The notes under the pieces were generated by a model that did not search any database, was not told the origin of the DNA, and saw only the letters and a program-made list of their open reading frames with translations. 15,317 bases of DNA from Candidatus Altarchaeum sp. (GTDB lineage Archaea; Altiarchaeota; Altiarchaeia; Altiarchaeales; Altiarchaeaceae): NCBI GenBank assembly GCA_018260755.1, contig JAGTWP010000002.1, positions 36,724-52,040 of the forward strand. Direction: 5' to 3'. This document shows, piece after piece, positions 14,137-15,317 of this stretch (position 1 is the first letter of the stretch; every line of letters begins with the position of its first letter). The position numbers and the translations under genes were made by a program.

Positions 14137-15117
14137 GTGATGTTAAATACGAATAAAAAAATTGCAATTATTACACCCGGAGGGGATGCACCGGGAATAA
14201 ATACATGTATCAGGGCAGTTGTCAATTGTGCGATTGATTCTGGCTTTGAAGTTGTAGGTGTGATGAACGGCTATCAGGGGCTTATAGATGAAATCCCTGT
14301 TAGAAGATTAGATGCCGAAGTAGTAAAGAATATAATTCACAGTGGCGGCACAATGTTAAAAAGTTCAAGATGTACCCAAATCAAAAATCCTGCTGGCTTA
14401 TCAAAAGCAGTAAAGACATTAAAAAAGAATAAAATTACTCATCTTATTGTTATTGGTGGCAATGGTTCTGTCATAGGGGCTGAAAAAATTTCAAAAAGCG
14501 GTATTTCTGTTATCTGCATCCCTGTAAGTATTGACAATGATATTTTCGGAACCGATGAAACAGTCGGTTTTGATACCGCTATAAATACAGCTGTTGGTGC
14601 GATTGACAAAATTCGTGATGTGGCAATTAGTTTTGACTGTGTGTTTATAATAGAAGTAATGGGAAGACATCACGGTTTTCTCGCAGTTGAAGTCGGGCTT
14701 GCCACAGATGCAGAATTTATTTTAGTTCCGGAAATAAAACAGGACATCAATAAAATTTGTGATAAATTAAAAGAATATCAAAAAAAGAAAAAGACATCTG
14801 CAATAATTGTTTTTGCCGAGGGTTGCGGCGATGTTAAAAAACTTGCGAAACAAATTTCTCACAACACAGGAATCAAAATAAGGACAGACACCGTCGGTTA
14901 TATTCAAAGAGGCGGCCATCCATCAGCACGAAGCAGAAATCTTGCGAGCCGCTTCGGAAGTTTCGCGATTGATTTAATTTCAAAAGGTTATAAAAACAGA
15001 GTTATCGTTTTGCACAAAAGTGAAATAAAATCACTATCTATACAAAAAGTAATTTCCGAAAAAAAGGAAGTAGATATTGAGACATTAAAACTCGCAGAAA
15101 AATTTGCCAGATATTAG
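14137..15117 (+). CDS. pfkA: 6-phosphofructokinase, PfkA family, atypical donor site
   Basis: Cytoplasmic kinase converting fructose 6-phosphate to the 1,6-bisphosphate (326 aa, like bacterial PfkA). PGGDAPGIN (14-22) is the nucleotide loop and GGTMLKSSR (70-78) matches the E. coli GGTFLGSAR. The catalytic loop PVSIDND (129-135) keeps Asp133 and Asp135. MGRHHGFLA (175-183) and QRGGHPSARSR (sugar-phosphate side) are conserved. Two positions are odd. The Mg-ATP motif GGDGS reads GGNGS (107-111), with Asn109 for Asp. The residue that is Gly in ATP enzymes and Lys in pyrophosphate enzymes (PGTIDND/PKTIDND) is Val130. Gly110 still favours ATP. The frame opens with GTG at 14137 immediately followed by ATG at 14140, which may be the true start. 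It is divergent from the aldolase. Confidence 0.92.
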   Translation: MMLNTNKKIAIITPGGDAPGINTCIRAVVNCAIDSGFEVVGVMNGYQGLIDEIPVRRLDAEVVKNIIHSGGTMLKSSRCTQIKNPAGLSKAVKTLKKNKITHLIVIGGNGSVIGAEKISKSGISVICIPVSIDNDIFGTDETVGFDTAINTAVGAIDKIRDVAISFDCVFIIEVMGRHHGFLAVEVGLATDAEFILVPEIKQDINKICDKLKEYQKKKKTSAIIVFAEGCGDVKKLAKQISHNTGIKIRTDTVGYIQRGGHPSARSRNLASRFGSFAIDLISKGYKNRVIVLHKSEIKSLSIQKVISEKKEVDIETLKLAEKFARY

Positions 15118-15120
15118 ACA

Positions 15121-15141
15121 TGTTATAAAATAACTTTTTCA
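15121..15141 (+). terminator. Small hairpin plus T run behind phosphofructokinase
   Basis: Right after the stop, GTTAT and ATAAC form a 5-bp stem with loop AAA, followed directly by CTTTTTC. This fits a weak terminator for the kinase transcript. Confidence 0.45.
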
Positions 15142-15195
15142 CCTTTGAATTCCTTTAAAATTTGGTAGTGATAAATATGTAATGCCGAAGGATAT

Positions 15196-15317
15196 TTTCA
15201 AAACGCAGAGTTTTGAAATACTAAAAATTATAAATTTTTAATCTTTAAAAATCTGCAAGATTTTTAAATACTGAAAATATTCAGATTTTCAATCTTACAA
15301 AATGTTTGGAACATTTT
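15196..15317 (+). repeat. Array of five different palindromes joined by alternating TAC and ATC
   Basis: Palindrome 1: arm TTTCAAAAC (15196-15204), loop GCAGA, partner 15210-15218; then TAC. Palindrome 2: arm TAAAAATT (15222-15229), loop ATA, partner 15233-15240; then ATC. Palindrome 3: arm TTTAAAAATCT (15244-15254), loop GCA, partner 15258-15268; then TAC. Palindrome 4: arm TGAAAAT (15272-15278), loop ATTCAG, partner 15285-15291; then ATC. Palindrome 5: TTACAAAATGTT (15295-15306), loop TGG, partner from 15310 cut by the window edge after AACATTTT. All visible arms pair without mismatch. Two types alternate, TAC-TRAAAAT..-ATC and ATC-TTNNAAAA..-TAC, with a period near 50 bp. There is no coding frame. 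Confidence 0.88.

Overview
The window is a strongly AT-rich archaeal chromosome segment. The archaeal signs are a complete ABCE1/Rli-type ribosome-recycling ATPase, an archaeal-type (AlkP-superfamily) phosphoglycerate mutase, a Trm-G10-like THUMP methyltransferase, an archaeal-style ValRS, a Wtp-type tungstate/molybdate importer, TATA-like boxes about 25 bp before starts, and almost no Shine-Dalgarno sequences. A bacterial-style 6-phosphofructokinase together with a class II aldolase homologue is unusual for Archaea. I lean towards a low-GC Altiarchaeota-like or deep euryarchaeal lineage, but the sequence alone does not settle this.

Layout. 1-168: AT-rich promoter region with phased repeats, then the ABCE1 gene (169-1923, +). 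It converges on apgM (1954-3192, -), which follows a tRNA m2G10-type methyltransferase gene (3298-4278, -). Divergent from these is a beta-class DNA methyltransferase (4426-5331, +), the only gene here with a clear Shine-Dalgarno sequence. It is followed by a decayed-looking stretch and a 71-codon unknown gene (5554-5769). Three 24-bp tandem repeats precede valS (5928-8348, +). An unknown 68-codon coiled-coil gene (8573-8779) runs into a 59-bp tandem repeat. wtpA (8957-10384) follows, with a 57-bp direct repeat immediately on each side of it. After a 227-bp spacer holding stacked perfect palindromes come wtpB (10612-11379) and wtpC (11388-12437). A probable frameshifted zinc-knuckle remnant (12499-12625, -) lies behind a class II aldolase gene (12656-13801, -), which is divergent from a phosphofructokinase gene (14137-15117, +). 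The right edge (15196-15317) is an array of different perfect palindromes joined by alternating TAC and ATC triplets.

How the genes work together. Phosphofructokinase, aldolase and phosphoglycerate mutase are three steps of one glycolytic/gluconeogenic route. WtpA, WtpB and WtpC form one oxyanion importer (lipoprotein receptor, permease, ATPase), and WtpA carries an extra C-terminal domain resembling a sulfite-oxidase/molybdopterin fold. ABCE1, Trm-G10 and ValRS serve translation.

The most novel-looking signal is the palindrome array. The same architecture (TAC, palindrome A, ATC, palindrome B, TAC) occurs at 15219-15317 and, 4.7 kb away, at 10511-10570 before wtpB. Arm sequences differ between copies but are compensated on both sides, so pairing is conserved rather than sequence.
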